DNA from: Arsenophonus sp052174135
GTDB lineage: Bacteria > Pseudomonadota > Gammaproteobacteria > Enterobacterales > Enterobacteriaceae
Reading direction: 5' to 3'
NCBI GenBank assembly: GCA_052174135.1
Contig: JBQMRZ010000024.1
Span: forward strand, 186,001 to 250,000
DNA: 64,000 nt
Shown here: positions 59,407 to 64,000 of the stretch, piece after piece
Position numbering within the stretch: position 1 is the stretch's first letter
How the letters are laid out: each line of letters opens with the position of its first letter
The notes under the pieces: generated by a model
Database searches by the model: none
What the model was told of the DNA's origin: nothing
What the model saw: the letters and a program-made list of their open reading frames with translations, nothing else
Position numbers and translations under genes: made by a program

Positions 59407-61338
59407 CTATTTTTTATCTTTATCTTTGTTGTTAACTTCTTTAAATTCAGCATCAACAACATTATCATTCTGTTTAGATTGAGTGTCTGTACCTGCATTA
59501 GTAGCATCTATATCTTTTTGAACTTTCTGTTGAGTCAATTCGAGCAGTTTTACTGAAGCTTGAATTAAAGTTTGAATTCTTTCTTCAATTAAGCTTTTAT
59601 TTTCACCTTTTATAGCTATTTCCAATTCAGAAATGGTTTTTTCTATGTTGATTTTATCATCAATAAGTAATTTATCAGCCGCTTCTTCAATTTGTTTTCG
59701 CGTACTATGAATTAATTGATCTCCCTGATTACGTACTTGAATTAACTGTTCAAACTTAAAATCTGCTTCCATATTTGCTTCTGCATCGCTTATCATTCTT
59801 TGAATCTCGCCTTCTTTTAGGCCAGAAGATGCTTTAATTATAATCTTTTGTTCGCGACCAGTATTCTTATCTTTAGCTGATACATGCAAAATACCATCGG
59901 CATCAATATCAAAAGTAACCTCAATTTGAGGTGTTCCACGAGGTGCGGCTTGAATTCCATCTAAATTGAATTGTCCTAATGATTTATTGTCACTTGATCG
60001 TTTACGTTCACCTTGTAATACATGAATAGTTACTGCCGATTGATTATCTTCTGCTGTTGAAAATACTTGACTATGTTTAGTTGGAATAGTTGTATTTTTG
60101 GTAATTAATGTTGTCATTACTGCGCCCATTGTTTCAATACCTAAAGATAAAGGGGTTACATCAAGTAATAAGACATCTTTAACATCACCAGCTAATACAC
60201 CACCTTGCACTGCTGCACCAATAGCAACTGCTTCATCAGGATTAACATCTTTACGAGGTTCTTTTCCAAAAAAATCAGCAACTGCTTTTTGTACCATTGG
60301 CATACGTGTCTGACCACCAACTAAAATTACGTCATTTATATCCTTAACATTTAAATCTGCATCTTGCAATGCAACTCTTATCGGTTCCATTGAATGTTTA
60401 ACTAAATCTTCAACTAGTGACTCAAGTTTCGCTCGAGTCATTTTGATATTCATATGCTTAGGGCCGCTTGCATCTGCACTAATATAAGGTAAATTAACAT
60501 CAGTTTGCTGAGTAGAAGAAAGTTCAATTTTAGCTTTCTCTGCTGCTTCCTTTAAGCGCTGCATTGCTAAAGGATCATTACGAAGATCAAAATTTTTTTC
60601 TTTCTTAAATTCATCAACTAAATAATTAATTAAACGATTATCAAAATCCTCACCACCTAAGTGAGTATCACCATTAGTTGCTAGTACTTCATAAGTTTTT
60701 TCACCATCAACTTCGTCGATTTCAATTATTGAAATATCAAAAGTACCACCACCTAAATCATATACCGCAATAGTACGGTTACCAACTTCGCGATCTAAAC
60801 CATAAGCAAGTGCTGCTGCTGTTGGTTCATTAATAATACGTTTTACATCTAAACCAGCAATGCGGCCCGCATCTTTAGTTGCCTGACGCTGCACATCATT
60901 AAAATAGGCAGGTACAGTGATAACAGCTTCAATAACAGGTTCACTAAGATAATCTTCTGCTGTTTTTTTCATTTTTTTGAGAACCTCAGCAGAAATTTGA
61001 GGAGGAGCCATTTTTTGATTATTAACATCCAACCAAGCATCACCGTTATTTGCGATAATGATTTTATATGGCATAATAGAGACATCACGTTGAACTTCTT
61101 CATCTTCAAAGCGACGTCCAATCAAACGCTTAATTGCAAAAAGTGTATTTTGTGGATTTGTTACTGCTTGTCGCTTTGCTGGCTGACCCACAAGAATTTC
61201 ACCATCTTGAGTATAAGCAATAATAGAAGGTGTGGTACGGTCACCTTCACTGTTTTCTAATACTCGCGCCTTTGTACCATCCATAATAGCTACACAAGAG
61301 TTAGTTGTACCTAGGTCAATCCCGATAATTTTACCCAT
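59407..61338 (-). CDS. dnaK: Hsp70 chaperone DnaK
   Basis: ATP-driven chaperone. The 643 residues (E. coli 638) contain the ATPase signatures GIDLGTTNSCVAIMDG near 4, IAVYDLGGGTFDISIIEID near 190 and VILVGGQTRMPMVQKAV near 335, the conserved interdomain linker DVLLLDVTPLSLG near 388, the substrate domain, and a C-terminal tail ending VVDAEFKEVNNKDKDKK. It is first of the dnaKJ operon, under a sigma-32 promoter. Confidence 0.98.
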   Translation of the reverse strand: MGKIIGIDLGTTNSCVAIMDGTKARVLENSEGDRTTPSIIAYTQDGEILVGQPAKRQAVTNPQNTLFAIKRLIGRRFEDEEVQRDVSIMPYKIIIANNGDAWLDVNNQKMAPPQISAEVLKKMKKTAEDYLSEPVIEAVITVPAYFNDVQRQATKDAGRIAGLDVKRIINEPTAAALAYGLDREVGNRTIAVYDLGGGTFDISIIEIDEVDGEKTYEVLATNGDTHLGGEDFDNRLINYLVDEFKKEKNFDLRNDPLAMQRLKEAAEKAKIELSSTQQTDVNLPYISADASGPKHMNIKMTRAKLESLVEDLVKHSMEPIRVALQDADLNVKDINDVILVGGQTRMPMVQKAVADFFGKEPRKDVNPDEAVAIGAAVQGGVLAGDVKDVLLLDVTPLSLGIETMGAVMTTLITKNTTIPTKHSQVFSTAEDNQSAVTIHVLQGERKRSSDNKSLGQFNLDGIQAAPRGTPQIEVTFDIDADGILHVSAKDKNTGREQKIIIKASSGLKEGEIQRMISDAEANMEADFKFEQLIQVRNQGDQLIHSTRKQIEEAADKLLIDDKINIEKTISELEIAIKGENKSLIEERIQTLIQASVKLLELTQQKVQKDIDATNAGTDTQSKQNDNVVDAEFKEVNNKDKDKK

Positions 61339-61392
61339 CTAAACACAGCCTCCAATAGGGGAAATTCTTTAATTAATCTAATTATCAATCTT

Positions 61393-61420
61393 ATATGAGG
61401 CTAAATGCATTTTTTTCAAG
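61393..61420 (-). promoter_or_regulatory. Sigma-32 heat-shock promoter of dnaKJ
   Basis: Read on the minus strand, CTTGAAA (61420-61414) is followed after 13 bases by CCTCATAT (61400-61393), against the consensus CTTGAAA / CCCCATNT. The leader to dnaK is about 55 bases. The groESL promoter here has the same 13-base spacing, so two independent sigma-32 promoters survive. Confidence 0.85.
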
Positions 61421-62179
61421 GAATTTTTTCCTGACTTTAAAAAAAATCTAGATAATGAGATATTTTTTAATAGATTGATAAACGATAGATTTTAACCATT
61501 AATAACTGTAATTTTTATTAAATGAAAGAATGAAAATACTTATCAAGTAGAATATAAAATATTTATTTTATTTTCATATGATTAAATTATTTTAATTTTC
61601 TATTATGAATCAATATTACTATTATTACGTATGTTTTATGATACATTTTATTTTGAATAAGATTTTTTTTAGAAAATGAGAACAATAATATTGTTAGAAT
61701 TTAAATTTATAATTATTTATTAGTTTATTTTGTTATTTTTATAAGGAAGTAATTTTATTAAATATTTAAAATAAAGTAAATTTTTTTACTTCACTAGATT
61801 AATACAATCGAACTTAAAAGTTAATTAATCACATTAATATTATATGATTTTTGTAAAAAAATAAATTAATTTGCTTAAAAAATTTATTATTTAATGATTA
61901 TATGAAAAAACCTTAGTGATATTCGACAATTTCTTAGTAAAAATAACTATCAATAAAATGTTTGATCTTATTATGCTTACTAATATTTTTTGCTAAAAAA
62001 ATTTGTCAGTGCTTATATTTTTTATTATTGAAGTATATTATTACCATAATATACTATAATTTTCTTATAATACTATTTTAAACTAGTTTAATTTCTTTTT
62101 TTTGATAAAAATCTAAATTTTAAAAAAAAGAATTAATAATAGTAATTATATAAAAATGATATTATTTATTAAAAAAAAC

Positions 62180-62225
62180 ATTTAAATAGGAAATTTTATA
62201 ATTAAATAAAATTTCCTATTTAAAT
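62180..62225. repeat. Inverted repeat with 20-bp perfect arms
   Basis: Arms ATTTAAATAGGAAATTTTAT and complement around the 6-base AATTAA, so that most of the loop is also self-complementary. It is about 760 bases upstream of the dnaK promoter with no gene adjacent. Confidence 0.6.
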
Positions 62226-63027
62226 ACTATAAATTCTCTTTACTCTCAGAAGATGAGAGAGTTGTATAAGATATAAATATAGATAGACTAAACATGTGAA
62301 TATAGTGATATATTCAACTAATTAAGGCTAATATTATTAATAATTTATAATCTTAATCTCAAAACATTAAAAATATTTCTATCGTTAAAAAAATTTATTT
62401 TATTCATAGATAATAGTTAAAAGAGTTTAAATTAAAGTAATTTAATGGTTGTAATGGAAATTAAAAATAAAAATATCTAACGATAATAATAGTACGCCGA
62501 TTTAGCTTAATCTTATTTAGAACTTAAAAATTAAATATCATAATATAAAATACGTTTTTTATAAAAATAACTAAAATTTATACTTATGTTTTTATTTGAG
62601 TAACAATTAATGTTGATATTAAAATTTACAAAAAAAATTAAATTAATATAATTAATTATATATAAATACTATAATTAATAGTTTAACTTATTTTGATAAG
62701 AATAAAATGTAACTGATATTTATCATGAAAATTTCGATAATAATTTGCGTCGAATTTTAAATTAAAATATCGTTAAAAATAGTTTGCGTTTTTAATGGGT
62801 ATTGCGTAGTTGTTTTGATACATGGTAATTCAAACGAGATTATTTATTACTTTATAACATAAATTTTTATGATGCTAACTGTTATTATTTGTAATTCATA
62901 TTAATTTTATTTTGATATTATTATTTTAGTCAAAAAATCCAGTTTTTATCTAATAATGTTGATTACTATAAGTTTATGATTAATTTATTAGTTTTATGGT
63001 TTATCATTGAATTGATAATATCAATCA

Positions 63028-63065
63028 TTTAACAGAGAAATTTTTTAAAAAATTTCTCTGTTAAA
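63028..63065. repeat. 38-bp perfect palindrome
   Basis: Nineteen-base arms without spacer, TTTAACAGAGAAATTTTTT and its complement, near the right edge of the window. It resembles an intrinsic terminator (stem, then T/A tract), so it may end a gene that has been lost or one beyond the window. Confidence 0.6.
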
Positions 63066-64000
63066 AACTATTACTTTAGACGAATATTATTTTCGTATAT
63101 TCACTTATTTTATTTTATTAATAATTTTATTAATCTTAATATTAAGTTTTATATATTTTTTTGTATTTATTTGTTGTTTTTTTTATATAAAATATTAATT
63201 TTTCACTAATTATTAAATATATTTTCTAATAAATAATTAGCGAAGTTGGTTATTACCTATAATATGCATATACAGTACAAATTTAATATTCACAGAATCA
63301 TCTTATATTTTAAGATGGATTAATAATTTGTATATTTTATGTGTAATTTACAGTTTATATATTTAAAAAAAAATTTTATTATTAAAAATAAAATAATAGT
63401 TATATTTTGTTGATTTATATTCCAATAGATTTTCATTCTAACATTACTCTTTATTTAAAGAGTTCTATTTGATAGGTTTATAATATTATCCATTATGATA
63501 AAGCAACTTAATAATAGTTAAATATCAATTATTAAAACATATGAGAATTATGCTAAAGAAATTACATAAATTTAACAATATTATAATGTAAATATGTAAG
63601 CGCCTATTCATGATTATATATAATTGGTCATTATTGCTAATGAGCGTATTAATTTAAGCAATATTTTGTAAAAAATATTTACCGAACTATGAAAATAAGT
63701 ACTCGTGAAATATATCACTTTTTAACTAAAAAGTATCTCTTATTACTAAGAGAAATTATTTAATCTTATTAGATCTCAAGTAAAAACAAATTCTTTCAAA
63801 AAATAATTTTTCTTTTATTAACAGAAAGATTCATTGTAATCTAGAACTAAATGTATTTTATAAAATAAAATGTCTGCATGAGATAATTTTAAAATTTACA
63901 CTAAAATGATTTAGTTTTTTATTTTTTAAAATAAATATGATATTTTAATCTAATTATTAATATAAGGATTAATTAGTTAATTTTATATCATATAATATCA

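Larger units (their letters stand above)
61421..64000. other. 2.6-kb gene-free region upstream of dnaK
   Basis: No gene, RNA or clear remnant to the window edge. It holds two long perfect palindromes (listed separately) and a small ACTCTTTA/TAAAGAGT hairpin near 63445-63462. Confidence 0.65.

Noticed and set aside
1..64000. CRISPR arrays, insertion sequences, prophage genes or toxin-antitoxin pairs
   Set aside because: No regularly spaced direct repeats, transposase or integrase frames, or small paired genes are present on either strand.

Overview
The window is very AT-rich DNA from a gammaproteobacterium whose gene order closely follows Escherichia coli. It holds 36 intact protein genes (about 37.7 kb, so roughly 59 % coding by my sum), two tRNA genes, and gene-free stretches of up to about 3 kb. 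Low GC, loss of many accessory genes, a core-only gene set and conserved enterobacterial blocks point to an obligate, vertically inherited insect symbiont with a shrinking genome. The 47-residue L34 protein ending in VSSK recalls, from memory, the Proteus/Arsenophonus side of the Enterobacterales; that placement is tentative. I see no mobile element, CRISPR array, rRNA, phage gene or toxin system.

Layout. 2.0-10.2 kb: cca, folB, (plsY remnant), tsaD, rpsU-dnaG-rpoD and tRNA-Ile2, as in E. coli but with uppP/bacA and mug gone. 10-18 kb: mostly non-coding, with a DedA-family gene and aspA. 17.8-22.3 kb: (fxsA remnant), groES-groEL behind a sigma-32 promoter, then divergent epmB and efp. 22.3-29.6 kb: mostly non-coding, with tRNA-Leu(CAA) and yqhA. 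29.6-39.8 kb: mnmE-yidC-yidD-rnpA-rpmH diverging from dnaA-dnaN-(recF lost)-gyrB. 40.2-57.6 kb: asd, glmS, glmU, atpBEFHAGDC, mnmG, (mioC remnant), asnA. 58.1-61.4 kb: dnaK-dnaJ behind a sigma-32 promoter; the rest is gene-free.

The genes serve replication initiation and priming (dnaA, dnaN, gyrB, dnaG), sigma-70 transcription, tRNA maturation and modification (cca, rnpA, tsaD, mnmE/mnmG), EF-P and its lysylation enzyme EpmB, chaperones under heat-shock promoters, membrane insertion (yidC/yidD), ATP synthase, and precursor pathways around aspartate and amino sugars (asd, aspA, asnA, glmS, glmU).

No new enzymatic system is evident. The most interesting signals are structural. (1) Several spacers hold readable gene fossils exactly where E. 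coli has plsY, fxsA and mioC, with weaker traces of recF. (2) A set of long, perfect, almost pure AT palindromes (arms 15-36 bp) lies at or just after the 3' ends of genes, sometimes overlapping the stop codon. (3) The classical oriC position beside mnmG shows no consensus DnaA box, while a perfect box and a GATC cluster lie before dnaA, whose P-loop has lost its usual leading glycines. (4) The tRNA genes lack encoded CCA while Cca is kept, with its HD domain altered.
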